The translations under genes and the position numbers were made by a program. A stretch of DNA of 64,000 bases from Diphasiastrum complanatum (lineage: Eukaryota; Streptophyta; Lycopodiopsida; Lycopodiales; Lycopodiaceae): positions 75,576,032 through 75,640,031 of the forward strand of contig CM055092.1 of assembly GCA_029204225.1 (NCBI GenBank). Reading direction: 5' to 3'. Of the stretch, positions 1 through 10,739 are shown piece after piece (positions within the stretch are counted from its first letter, which is position 1; the number at the start of each line of letters is the position of its first letter). The notes under the pieces are model-generated. The model had not been told where the DNA came from and did no database searches. It worked only from the letters and a program-made list of their open reading frames with translations.

Positions 1-104
1 TATGTTGCGAACTACACGTTATTTGAGAAAGATCAGCAAGCAATAGAATTGCAACAATTTATTGTTTATTTGTGTTCTCCATCATCTTGTGATGTCTACA
101 CAAG

Positions 105-112
105 ATCCTAGC
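105..112. repeat. Left 8-bp target-site duplication of the hAT element
   Basis: ATCCTAGC directly precedes the left terminal repeat and is repeated without mismatch at 5697-5704 after the right terminal repeat. Length and identity fit hAT transposition and define the pre-insertion site. Confidence 0.93.
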
Positions 113-126
113 CAAGGTTGCATCCC

Positions 127-222
127 ATTCGAACAGGTCGATTCGAACCGGCCGGTTCGAAACCGATTCTTTGAGGTTCGAACCGCCAGGGCCAAGTTCG
201 AATCGGAAAACGATTCGAACCT
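127..222. repeat. Left subterminal TTCGAA word cluster of hAT element
   Basis: TTCGAA or a close variant occurs about six times in under 100 bp, mostly as GGTTCGAACC-like near-palindromes in both orientations. In hAT elements such as Ac/Ds, short subterminal words bind the transposase; that role here is inferred from position. The matching right cluster is at 5601-5686. Confidence 0.75.
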
Positions 223-2211
223 GTTTTTTTCATTCTTCAAAAAAAAAAGTCAAATATTCACTGTACATACTACAAATACTTAATAGCTAAACAATTTCAA
301 TTTTCCTCTAAATGTACAGATATCAGGATTCAAAATAATCAGATCTCTTGTGACCTGTCACCTGTCCTATCAAAACAGAATGACATTATGTAATATGACC
401 CAAGTTTAAGAGCTTAGAGAACTGCAGTAAGTTGTAACTTGTAACTTGTAAGTTGTAACCATATCCTTACCCCTAGGTACAAGGATCTGCTAAGTGCTCA
501 CTGCTTGCTAAGGAGACTTAGGACTGTGCAGTGTGAGTGACAAGTGTGGACACTAGAGTTGGAAGTTGCCAGTTGGAACTTGTTACTTGACAGTGGACAC
601 TTGGAACTCAGGGTTTAGAAATTAGGAGCCTGGACTTTGGAGTATAACTGAAATTTGAGCTCAGAGGCTAGAGCTGAATCCTAATAATAGTTATTAGTGA
701 CTGCTAACTACTAACTAGTGACCACTGATTAGTCTGATACAGTGATATGGATAATGGCAGGCTGCAGCTACTAGCTAGGTAGAGTCTAGAGTCTAGACCC
801 GAGAGTTGGGACCGTACTACGTAGGTACTAGGACTGTAGATTGTAAATTGTAATTTTGTTTCAAAGTTGAAACTTGAAAGTTGAAGTTCAAACTTATTTG
901 CAAATTGCAATGTCAAGATCGGAGAAAAGAATAAACAAGAAGGTTATGACAATGTTTGAGAAAGCCAAAAAAATTTAGGTTAGAAACTTAGATTCATCTG
1001 ACATCTGTCATCATCATTCATCATTCAACATTGAAGTTTGAACATTGAACATTCTATATGACATATGTAACTACTAACTACTAAGTTCTAACTTCTAACA
1101 TAATACATTTAATACCAAAATCAAAATTGTAAATCTTTAAAGTTTGAAGTTTAAACCTTTAACCATTAGTAGTTACTAATTAGATAATCGACTAACAGAC
1201 TACATAGTACATACTACAGTTAAAACTTAACTTCAGGAATCAGAAACTTCAAACTAGAATCCATAATATAATAATCATGATTCATGAATCATAACATAAT
1301 AGTAAATACATATGCCAAGTGCTTCATGAGTCCGGTCACCAATGTAATGCGCGATGTGTCTGATGATAAATCATGATGTGTACACTATAAACAGCTCAAG
1401 AGTCATTGCTCATCATTCTAGTGACATCTACAGACTACAATGATCTAATGTACAATGAGCATTGAGCAATGAGCACTCTAAGCTCTCCTACGCCTGAGTC
1501 TCCTCCCACTTGCTGGTGCTGTGGAGCCTAATGTGGTCTCCGAGTGGCAAGCTCAGCTGTGAAATCCTCATCAGAGGCAAAGGTATGATGCCCCTCATCC
1601 TCATCCCCGCCCTCCTCGGACTCCTCATCCTCATACTCCTCCTCTGAGGACTCTGACCCTGACGATGCCTCAGACTCAGACTCAGACTTAGACTCGTCCT
1701 CGTCGTCAGGGCTGTGAGCATGGGAGCTGCTACCCTCTCCTGCCCTCCTCCTACGCTCTGCTCGAGTGACAGGTCTTGCATAGTGCACACAAAGAGGGAC
1801 AAACGTGTTATTGCTGCAAATTAGTAAATTACGATAATTAGTTCGAACTTCGAAAATTTAATTCAAGACCTTACTACTTAGACAATCCTAATTTCTCACC
1901 TACACTCTGCATGGCCTCCTCATGGAGGAATGCATACACGTCCTCCTCTGACTGGTCTCTCGATGGCAACTCTAGAACCTTTGCCACATCGATCAGATCG
2001 GGATTAACCTACGCACATGTCACAATGCACATTGAAATCAAGACAAAATTTGGAGGACCAAGTCCCGACAAAAGTTAATATTTTGCTACAGTCTAGTATC
2101 TACTATCATCTATGTAGTATGATCTATTTAGTATCTACTTAGTACTAACCTCCTGGAATGATGGATCACATGTTAGAATTTAGAAATTATAATTTATGGC
2201 TTACAAGTTAC

Positions 2212-2742
2212 CTGGATAGGCTCTGCGGTGGAATGGACACTCCAGTTTCTCTCACAAGCGAGTACGGTGCAGTCCTGTGAGAAAATCCTGATGGCAAGCG
2301 ACGCAATCTGGGGACCACCATGACACGGGACATAGCCGGCTTGAATCACAGCTCAAGGGGCAGTTAGTACTTACTACTAGCAAGTTGCAACTAAGTTCCA
2401 ACAAGCTACAATATGATTGACTAATTGTGCAGTAAAATGTGAAGTAACAAGTTTAAACTGTAATGGACCAAGGTTAGTTTATTACCCTCTCTCAAAAGCG
2501 TCGGGCCAGTGGCGAACTCCAAGGTCTCCTGCCTGAAAATCTCGAGCTCATCCAGCAAGTTATCCTGCTCGCGTACATCAAGATAAACTCGGGAGATATA
2601 GGCATTTCAGCCATTCCTGAGCTCCCTATCTATGAACTGCTCCTCATTCCTCCAAAGTGAATGGAGTATGTGGGCCATGGCATGCAGGGGCTTATGAAAC
2701 CACTCCCACCTGCTCAACCAAAGGAGCCAGACCTCTGCAAGC
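2212..2742 (-). pseudogene. hATC dimerisation exons of the hAT transposase
   Basis: Two candidate exons (2486-2742 and 2212-2339) carry the C-terminal hAT signature: a WEWFHKPLHAMAHIL-type helix, a YISRVY stretch, then CHGGPQIASLAIRI and ERNWSVHST, the conserved acidic-Arg-Asn-Trp-Ser motif of hATC. Both have GT/AG borders. The TGA at 2607-2609 interrupts the first exon between RNG and NAYISR. hATC mediates transposase multimerisation in known elements. Confidence 0.8.
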
Positions 2743-4666
2743 CTGCAAGAATCAAGATTGAAGACACATTAATAATTATACTATATAGTACATGATAGTA
2801 CATACTACTGTCTACTGTCTACATACTACATTTGAAATTTGAATCTTGATATACCTCTCTGGGCTAATGGTCGTGCAAAGGCTCAACTGCTCGCCCAGCC
2901 TGTCCATGAACTTGTACAAGAGGCCCAATGTGCAGCCCTCTCGATCTGTAAGGCGCAGGACAGTGTAGAACTTGCATATCTGGTGGGGGAAGGTCTCAAG
3001 ACATCCAAGGTGGACTGTCTCCCGAACACGGCTAGGACCCTAGGCTTCTTGGTGACAAATCTCACCAAGAACCGTGCAGTACGCACCACCTCCGCAATCC
3101 ATGGAATCTTGGCCACATCCTCGACCAACAAGTCCAGGCAGTGTGCAGCACAAGGTGTCCAAAAGATGTGGGGGTAGGTCTCATTAACGAGCCTGCTCAT
3201 GGAGACGCAGTTTGACGCATTATCTGTGACCACCTGCACAACCATACAATGCAATGTGCATGACTTTGGAATTCCGAATTCTGAATTCAAGTGCTCAGTG
3301 GCAACTGCTTAGTGAACCATAATCCATTGAACAATGAACATTCAACATTAACATTTACAAATTAGTAATTACCATTTAACATTATAGTAAATTGCAATAG
3401 TATAATATATATACTTGTACAACGTGTTGTGGTCCTTGACCTCCTCAATGGCAGCTTGAATGTGTGAGAACACGTACTCGCCCGTGAGTGCCTCCCCAAA
3501 GGTGTCGATGGATCTGAGAAACATCGTCCCCATGCACGAAGACACCAGGATATTCAATATGTGGCGCCTCCTCGTATCGCTCCAACCATCAGATATGACG
3601 GTGCAACCATACCTAGTTGAAAGTTCACAAGTGACAAGTCACGACTCACATTGCAGTGTTGCGCAGATTACAAGTGACAAGACAAGATGATAGATCCGAG
3701 ATCCTAAATTGTGATTCAAATTTCATGGCAAATTTCAATGAAATATGATCATTTGAATATTGACAAATTACAATCATGATTCATGATTCATGATTAAACA
3801 TAAATAGCTAGCTGCAATTAACAAGTAATAAGTATGCATTGTGGCATGTGCAATGCCACCACATGGCACAATGTATGAAAACTTAATGTACAAATGACAA
3901 TGTACATACTACATAATACATATCAATGATCTCAGATCAATCATCATAAAGTCTTTAGAGTTTACAATGCATAAATTTAAAAGGATAGTAGTACGTACTG
4001 GGCCCATGCCTTCCTGAGAGGCTCTAGCTTCTGGTCAACAAAAGCCCGCTCATCAAGAAGTCCCTTTGCCCTCAGGTGCTCACAAAATGACCCTGGCCAC
4101 ACTTGCTTAATCGCACTCACTGCACTCATCGCCCTCCTCCATGTCGGGGTCCTAGCCAGATGAAATGGCAGATCGCAGGTGTAGAACAACTGACGAACGA
4201 CAACCTCTGCCTCTGCCATGGCTCTGGGAGCGAAACTGGACACATAGTACTCCCTACCCCCCATCCGTGTAGTGCGGCCCCGTCTACCTCTCCCTCTCTC
4301 AGGTGGATAATGTGGTGCCGGTATGGTCATGGCTGGAGGTGGTGTCGAGGATCCTGCACCAGAAGGCGGGTCAGGCCAGGTACTAGGCCCTGCCTCATCT
4401 GCAGCTCTGTCCTGAGCCATGGGAAGCGAGGGGTGAGCGGATGGCAACTGGGGGGCGTGATGTGGTGGCCTCTGGCTGTGTCGCCGTGACTGCATCTCGA
4501 TCTGCCAAAAAAGACAAATTACAATACAATTTAGAAATTCGATGATCAATGAATTATGATCGTTGAACTTGAAACTTGAAACTTCAGACTTGATGAATCA
4601 TGTGAAACTTGAGCTTAAAACTTGATCAATGTTTGAAGTGTAAGAGTCTTAGAGTTAAATGTTTAC

Positions 4667-4889
4667 CTCTCGGTCTGGGCCCCATCCTCAAAGGGCCAAC
4701 CTCCTCCGATGCGACAAGAGTGAGTAGCGTGTCAGGAGCATGCATGCAAGGGGCAATCTCGCACCCCCTCAAACGTAACAAATGTGCCCTGATGCGTGTG
4801 GGCCCTCCAGTGTAAGACTGGTGACAGTATCTGCAAGTCCATCTCTTCGTGCCTGATGTGCCATAGGCCGCAGCGATGGTGACGTGATC
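4667..4889 (-). pseudogene. BED zinc-finger exon of the hAT transposase
   Basis: The minus-strand frame contains WTCRYCHQSY followed by GGPTRIRAHLLRLRGCEIAPC-type residues, that is, Cys-x2-Cys ... His-x5-Cys in the BED-finger arrangement of plant hAT transposases. A plausible acceptor (ttgtag) precedes 4889 and a donor (gagag/gtaaac) follows 4667. No start codon lies in frame within the exon, so a further upstream exon, or loss of the N-terminus, is likely. The sequence upstream of it is a long TC microsatellite (4924-4990), which may have disrupted that exon. Confidence 0.8.
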
Positions 4890-4921
4890 CTACAAGGGAT
4901 CCCTATCCCTCGGCACGGTGG

Positions 4922-4923
<2 letters not shown>

Positions 4924-4983
<60 letters not shown>

Positions 4984-4990
4984 CTCTCTC
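4924..4990. repeat. (TC)n microsatellite inside the hAT element
   Basis: An almost pure TC dinucleotide run of about 60 bp that ends in imperfect gctctctctc units. It lies where the 5' part of the transposase gene would be expected. Confidence 0.95.
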
Positions 4991-5229
4991 GTGACGAGTC
5001 TAAGGTCTCTAATATCTATGCAGTACACCGGGTACCCTAAATTCTAAATTCTAATCTAGTTTCTAACCCTAACCGCTAACTTCTAACTCGTAAGTTCTAA
5101 CTAGACTCTAGTAACTACTAACTCGGACTAACTCCTAAGTTCTAACTTCTAACTAACTTCGAAATAGCTACCCAGGTCCCACACCCCTCTCACAATGCCT
5201 AGGCCCCACATTGAACCCCATCAAGATTC

Positions 5230-5378
5230 AACACACACAGTGCATACAGTGCACACACACAATCACTCACACACACACACAAATACACACACACACACTC
5301 ACAATATCATAATATCACACACACGCACACTCTCTCTCACACACAATCACCGATTCACTCACACACATCAAAAGAGTC

Positions 5379-5415
<37 letters not shown>

Positions 5416-5505
5416 GATCACACACCATTTTCTTTCTTTCTCTCACACACGCACACACACAATCTCAATGGCAAATGCACACACACACACACACACACGT
5501 GACAC

Positions 5506-5572
<67 letters not shown>
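5230..5572. repeat. (CA)n and (CT)n compound microsatellites near right hAT end
   Basis: An interrupted CA/ACAC tract runs from about 5230 to 5500 and a pure CT tract from 5509 to about 5570. Translation of these runs gives only His-Thr or Ser-Leu repeats, so no gene is called here. The segment 5036-5160 between the microsatellites holds only short variants of cttctaacta. Confidence 0.9.
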
Positions 5573-5573
<1 letters not shown>

Positions 5574-5600
5574 GCGCGAACAGACGAACAGAGTCAGATC

Positions 5601-5686
5601 CCGTTCGGAAATCGTTTAGGGCCCAGCAGCTGGTTCGAACGGTTCGATGGTTCGAACCGTGAGAGGCGGTTCGAACCACGGTTCGA
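5601..5686. repeat. Right subterminal TTCGAA word cluster of hAT element
   Basis: Repeated GGTTCGAAC and GTTCGATG words lie immediately inside the right inverted repeat and mirror the left cluster in content. Inferred role: transposase binding sites. It directly adjoins a CT microsatellite. Confidence 0.75.
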
Positions 5687-5696
5687 TGCAACCTTG

Positions 5697-5704
5697 ATCC
5701 TAGC
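5697..5704. repeat. Right 8-bp target-site duplication of the hAT element
   Basis: ATCCTAGC follows the right terminal inverted repeat, identical to 105-112. A perfect match suggests the insertion is younger than the decay of its transposase frame would imply, or that it was mobilised in trans. Confidence 0.93.
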
Positions 5705-5914
5705 TAGATGTTATTTTGGCTGGTTATCACTCATTGGTAAGCTAAGAAGCTAAATTTTCTGGTTTTCAGCATAGTTACATAACATAAAAATGCTAGAATC
5801 TGATTTCTCCCACAGAGTTTAGATAATAAACGGAGAAAATGGTGTAATCCAAAGCTTGCTTTGGAGGCATACACTTGTTTACTTTGCAAGAATGATCGTA
5901 TGGGAACTATAAAT

Positions 5915-6809
5915 CTTAGTTGCCCATTCCGAAACGGAACGCGTTCCGTTTCGGAACGTGGCCTTGAAGAAAAAACGTATTTTTTTTACAAAGGATTTAA
6001 TTATTAAAACATGCAGCACTGCCCCTAAAAATAAGAAAATTAAGTGGACGCTTCCCAAAGTAACTGAAGATCTATGACTGAAGATTTTCATTCATGCTTC
6101 TTCAGATTTTGGTTCGTGATCTATCATGTATGGTTGATTTTGGTTCGTGCTTCTTGTTGTGCGTACTTATCAATGTCGCTGGCAAATCCCAAGGCATCTA
6201 AAGACAGGAACTCTCCAACCTCAAAATCCCAATTCACTGAATAGAAAACATCTTCTATTTTTGGATCTGAAAGTGGACTCTGGAGGTGCATTTGCTAAAC
6301 CCTGGGGGCAATTAAGAGTGCCATGTTGAGAACTGCCCTGAGAGATATTTAGTGGAGCAGGTGACGCCAATGTCTTCACTTCAGTAACTGCAATTTCTGC
6401 TGGACTCTCTGGTGAACCGTAATAGTAGGCTTCTTCGCCTTCCTCTAGTTTTGCCCCTAGTTGGAGATAATCTGGTCTATCCACTTGAGCGGTTGGGGCA
6501 ATAAGCTCAACGGAAGGATTCAAAGACTTTAAGTACTTGGAAAGCACTGGGTGAGAATGATCACTTTCAGAAGTAGCACGATACTTTAGGAAGCATCCAG
6601 TTAATTTTCTGATTTTTAGGGAGATCTATGCATGTAGGAGCACTTTCCCTGCTCGCTATCTGTGAAATGCAGAAGTCGCGGGCCAGCAGGGTCGTATATC
6701 AATGTTTTTTTAATTTACATTAACCCGTTCCGACCCAGTACGTTCCGGAACGTACGGAACGGATGGAACGGAACGTTCCGACCCTTTTTGCTCGGAACGG
6801 GCTTCTAAG
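5915..6809. mobile_element. Non-autonomous hAT-like element (895 bp) with captured frame
   Basis: The ends form an 18-bp inverted repeat with 15 matches: CTTAGTTGCCCATTCCGA at the left against CTTAGAAGCCCGTTCCGA read inward from the right. The flanks CTATAAAT (5907-5914) and CTATACAT (6810-6817) match at 7 of 8 positions, as expected for a decayed hAT duplication. Clusters of CGTTCCG/CGGAACG words sit near both ends (5927-5961 and 6727-6800). There is no transposase; the interior holds a minus-strand open frame. It is unlike the larger hAT copy in sequence but the same in design. Confidence 0.78.
6221..6613 (-). CDS. Exon-like open frame of unknown function inside a hAT-like element
   Basis: A minus-strand frame of about 130 codons runs to a stop at 6221. 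Its upstream edge coincides with a possible acceptor (aaaatcag) near 6613. The protein reads like normal coding sequence (for example YLKSLNPSVELIAPTAQVDR and EEGEEAYYYGSPESPAEI) with mixed composition and no repeats, and it lacks similarity to any transposase motif I know. I do not recognise the family. The best reading is a host-gene exon captured by the surrounding element (Pack-type capture), possibly partial at both ends. The alternative is a chance frame. Confidence 0.35.
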   Translation of the reverse strand: MRKLTGCFLKYRATSESDHSHPVLSKYLKSLNPSVELIAPTAQVDRPDYLQLGAKLEEGEEAYYYGSPESPAEIAVTEVKTLASPAPLNISQGSSQHGTLNCPQGLANAPPESTFRSKNRRCFLFSELGF

Positions 6810-8262
6810 CTATACATTAACATTTTTTTATTGCAACAACCTACATCCACTTCGGGAAGACTTCTAAGGACTTTTTTATTAGTCCTCACATTCTTTAATT
6901 AGCTTTCCTAATCATGAGAATCTTAGCATGTTTGGTAGCTTTTCATTAAAGCTTACTATGCATAATAAAAAAATTAAAGTCTTCTAGAACTTGAAGTTGT
7001 ACTTATAATACTCCTATTCTAGTTGTTATCAAACTTTAAGAAACATTTGCTTTCAATATTTGGTCCCATAGACCATATTGGTATCAATGGATATTAATGA
7101 GGTTGATCTCTCTCTCTCTCTCTCCAAAGCACAACGCACAATCTTTTCAAATGACTTTCACTTTTTTCCCCACCTCCAAAAAAAAAAACCTTCACAAGGA
7201 AGATCATTTTGAAAGCTTATTGAGGTAAAACAAAAAGTTCCTCCATCAACAAAGATGAACACCGCATCAAGACAAACACTTAGAGGTGCATAGAACTGGG
7301 TTGGTAAATATATTGACTTTAAAACCAATCTAACACATTCAAGTTGCTTTTATAAGACCGTTACTTGTGTTGCAAGTGAAAGGGCATGATATTGCATGCG
7401 AGGACTACGCCCCAAATCTCCTAGCACAACCACTGCAGCCCGGCCTCGCTTTCCCACTGCCATCTCTTTCTCACTCTCGTCCTTGCAACCTGCATATGCA
7501 AGGAAAGGTTGAACCACATCAAAAAGTGTGAATAAAAGACTTACATGCAAAGTGCACATGACTCCTTAAGGCCTTAGCATTGAGCAGGCCATGTAATTGC
7601 TTTCACATAATGGGGTAACTCATGCAAAGAACTTACATATATGTTAAAACACTGAAAATTTGATCCTTCAAACCAGTTAGCACAATTGCAAAAAAAGGAT
7701 CTTTTTGTTCCAAACCTTCACCTGTTTGTAGAAATACATTAAGCTTCATTGTGTTTTGACTTGACTGTTCTGTCTACTTCAGACTACTCATATTCATTGA
7801 AAATCAGGTAGCATATTACATTGCGTGCTTTCTTAGGATGGCGATGGAGACAGATCGGAGACAACAATGAATGATTTACACCTACACTAACACCAACCAA
7901 AACTACATAGATTGTTACAATCTAAGGCCACCAAGTTAGGGACCCAACACCCTTGGGTCCCAACCCAACTTGAAACTGAACATCAATTGGGCCTATTGAC
8001 TTGACCAGTGACTTGTGGACCTACATGGTTGCCACGTGTCGTGATCTAGGATGTGCGCTTGGCTTGGAGACTCCTACCTTGGAGGGATACAAGGGGAGGA
8101 GGTCTCACTTTACCATTCCTTCTATCTACTTAGGAGAAGGTGGATGGTGAGTGCTTGTGCATAGCCAGGATGTGAGCTAGCTTGGGGTGGGAGATGGCTG
8201 ATGGCTCTAGCAGTGGTATGGGACACTGTTAGAGTCGAAGGTCGGATCTCGCTTGTTACAGG
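6810..8262. other. No gene recognised
   Basis: AT-rich sequence with a short CT run (7110-7125) and a poly-A stretch. From about 7930 to 8262 the sequence becomes LTR-like, with short inverted words such as gggacccaacacccttgggtccc; it probably belongs to the LTR that ends at 8672. Confidence 0.4.
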
Positions 8263-8558
8263 CAATGTTTCATGGGTCCATTTCGTACATTGTTTTGAAA
8301 CGCATTTGAAACGTGTTTGATATGGGAGGTTCAGGTTTGCAACGGGAAAATTTTTAGGGTTTTTTTTTTTTGGAAAATGTGTCTGAGTTTTTTGGGGTTA
8401 AGACATGTCATAGAAGACTAGTACCAAGTAGATACATCCAATTTCATGAGAATGCTCTAGAGAATGCTATGAAAGAAACGCATTTCAAAACAGGCCCGTT
8501 TCGAACGGGGAGTTTCAAACGCGTTTCTTTGTTCGAAACACGTTTCGATGAAACATTG
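8263..8558. mobile_element. Short non-autonomous hAT-like element (about 296 bp)
   Basis: The terminal inverted repeat CAATGTTTCAT starts at 8263 and is matched inward from 8558. Flanking GTTACAGG (8255-8262) and CTTACAGG (8562-8569) agree at 7 of 8 positions, though three extra bases (gaa) separate the right copy from the inverted repeat. Subterminal GTTTCGAAAC-type words cluster at 8290-8320 and 8475-8550. The inverted repeat differs from that of the 5.6-kb hAT element at only two of its first 11 positions, so the two are probably related families. It has no coding capacity. Confidence 0.7.
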
Positions 8559-8674
8559 GAACTTACAGGTCACACGCCAAGGCACGAAGGGTGGATCTGG
8601 ATTGGATCCTACGGCAGGGTTTCCTTGTGGGTAAACGGCACCTAGCGGTTTGAGGTAAAGTAGGACATAACATT

Positions 8675-8688
8675 TGGTATCAGAGCCA
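8675..8688 (+). promoter_or_regulatory. Primer-binding site (initiator tRNA-Met) of a Copia-type element
   Basis: TGGTATCAGAGCCA is the standard plant Copia primer-binding site complementary to the 3' end of initiator tRNA-Met. It follows an LTR-like end (ataaca, last CA at 8671-8672) with a two-base spacer. The LTR upstream contains the 8263-8558 insertion. No coding sequence follows before another such site at 9318, so the element is truncated or nested. Confidence 0.75.
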
Positions 8689-9317
8689 CTATATTCCATG
8701 TACATGTTTGATCGATCCAATGAAGGCAAATTGTAAGTTATGTGTATTCTAATTGTTGTTCGTTTGAAGCCCAAAATCGGCTTTTTTCTGCCTTTTCCTC
8801 GCTCCTTTTTTATCGTAAAAATTAAATAATAATAAAAAAATAAGAAGCACGGCGGTGCGCTAATTGCGGCACCCTTAGCGCCCAAGCAGATCCAAGCAGC
8901 TGCAGTGTGGCGGCGCGGCAGCCCGTATAGGCCAGGCGGGGACCCTCACAGTAGCACTTAGGTTTGCACTGACCGCCGAGCCTGTGGCCGCACGCCTAGC
9001 TGGTGCATGTGACGATTGTAGGCAAGAGGAATGCATGAAGAGCTGTGACCTATTTATAGTTGACCTGCATGGGGATTGCATGGGTTCAAGCACAGGATCC
9101 TACTCTATATATTGAGGTAGTGATTATTCCGTCGACGACTTTGGTCTAGGTTACCAGTTGAGCTCTTCTCCTCTTGCTATCACATGGCATGGCTTGGGGG
9201 CTAGATCCAAGAGGATTCTCCAAGAGGGATCTAGGATTGGTTGGGTGGTTTTGCTCCACTGTCTCTCTAGTGTTTTCCTATCCTCATCTTAGGGGTTGTC
9301 CCTAGTGCTCTTTGCAT

Positions 9318-9331
9318 TGGTATCAGAGCCC
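9318..9331 (+). promoter_or_regulatory. Second initiator tRNA-Met primer-binding site
   Basis: TGGTATCAGAGCCC starts two bases after a CA (9315-9316), giving the LTR-end/primer-site arrangement of a plus-strand Copia-type element. The 86 bp before it (9231-9316) recur at 11984-12069, compatible with a U5 shared by two LTRs of one short element. Confidence 0.75.
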
Positions 9332-10287
9332 GGCTAAGATGCGATTTTGGATGGGATGGAGACAAGTTCTACATCAAATTGGAATCGAAACACACTTGGA
9401 TTCAAATCCCGGATGGAGTGCTATTTTTACAAAGAAGATTCGGAGTTGGATTCACTAATTCCGGTTTGATGCATGCTTGTCAGTTTTGGTGGTAGAGTGC
9501 TCTTCTACTTGTAAGATTCTGATAAAGATGCTCTGAATTAGTAAAGAATTCATTCTGAAATTTCTTTTGCCTTGTGAAAGATTTCATTTGATGTGGAATG
9601 TTCTGCATGTTGTAGTTCACTTGATTGTTTGGCTGTCTAAATTTGCTTGGATTGAGGTTTGAAGAACTTCCTTGTGCTCATAATGTAATCAGTAATTTAG
9701 ATTCATGTATAGCTCTGGATGGGTTATTGAAAGATTTGGTTGAAATCAATCTTTCCGAAATAAACTAGTCAGGGCTGTAAGTCTTGAATTTGAATAATTG
9801 CATGTTGAGGATTCGAAATTTTTTCAGATTTAATTCTCCTGTAAAACAAGCAAACTGAGAACATTGATTGGATACAGTTGTATGTTCATACTTTGGTAGC
9901 AAGCAGAAACGGATAGGGACGATTGAGTGCTACTTCTGCCTTGCATGGGAATAGTTAAGTCTTTCCCTGTTGAGTGCTTGAAACCGTAGTGGAAACGGTT
10001 TTTGCAACCTGTCCGGAGCCTACCCTAGAACCTTTGGAGTCAGGTGCCCTCTGTTCAGATGCTAACCGTTCTTCTATGGGATCCTTACAGAGCTCTGTTG
10101 GTGATATAGAATGAGGTTAGGCATCAGGGATCGCAGGGATAGGAGTAAATCCTTAAGCTGAGGCAAAGCGCTGTCAAGCCTTGGGTTTTGGCAAGTAGAT
10201 GGACGTGAGGGAGAAGATGGTGGGGGGAAAGTGGCTTTGAGCTGTGATTGGATCCAGAAAGTGCGCGATCCAGCCTCTACCTGCACG

Positions 10288-10323
<36 letters not shown>

Positions 10324-10739
10324 CGAGCAACCCCTTTTTTCTTTTAGAATTGATAAGGAAAAGGTGCGCAGACAGCGTTTACCTGTAGCGGCCTTGTGAG
10401 AGTTGCAATCTGTGGGTTTCTGATCGGCCAGTTGTGAGGTTGATTCAGGGAGGAAAATGAATGTGAGCTGGAGAGCGATGTCTGGGGAGTAGCCCGATCC
10501 CTGTTTCTGCGTGCTCTATCTCTCTTTCTCTCTTAAACATTGTGAAACCTCATCTCTTTTCTTGTTGGCGGCTGTAAGTAAGGTCTGGCCTCCTCATTCT
10601 TGAGTTAAACCTATAATAGGGTTTAGAAGGAGGGGAGGGGGGCCTTTTATGCTGCCGTGAGGTTTTTTTTGCTTTTCTCTGGTTGCAAGGGAGAACTTGA
10701 CCCTGTTGTTTGCATGTCTCAGTCAGTTCACCGAGTTGT

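Larger units (their letters stand above)
1488..4889 (-). pseudogene. hAT transposase gene (BED, DUF659-like core, hATC), broken
   Basis: Reading right to left, the minus strand shows candidate exons at 4667-4889 (BED finger), 3995-4501 (Pro/Ser-rich, then a segment with YTCDLPFHLARTP), 3415-3612 (YGCTVISDGW and ILVSSCMGTMFLRSID), 2856-3233 (VVTDNASN and PCAAHCLDLL, the core of hAT DUF659 proteins), 2486-2742 (WFHKPLHAMAHILHSLW), 2212-2339 (ERNWS of hATC) and an acidic Ser/Glu tail near 1528-1790. Several have GT/AG borders, for example 2212, 2856 and 3233. The 3995 and 3612 junctions do not agree in phase. A TGA lies at 2607-2609, and the frame shifts near 2975-2985 after an RYAS motif. Known: such proteins bind and cut hAT ends. 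Inferred: this copy makes no functional transposase. Confidence 0.85.
113..5696 (-). mobile_element. Complete hAT-superfamily DNA transposon, decayed
   Basis: Seen: both ends carry the 12-bp terminal inverted repeat CAAGGTTGCATC, and the element is bracketed by a perfect 8-bp direct repeat ATCCTAGC (105-112 and 5697-5704). An 8-bp duplication with short inverted repeats is the hAT signature. Inside, the minus strand encodes a BED zinc finger, a hAT catalytic-core segment and a hATC dimerisation segment, so this is an autonomous-type copy of about 5.6 kb. It is broken by a nonsense codon and a frameshift. Clusters of TTCGAA-centred words lie just inside both ends. Non-coding parts are filled with short related words such as gttgtaactt and cttctaacta, plus TC and CA microsatellites. 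The class is near certain; activity is unlikely. Confidence 0.93.

Noticed and set aside
120-230. GGTTCGAA motifs as tRNA T-arms
   Set aside because: No acceptor or anticodon stems surround them; they are the hAT subterminal words.
5195-5753. 155-codon His/Thr-Ser/Leu frame and its neighbours
   Set aside because: CA and CT microsatellite translation at the right end of the hAT element.
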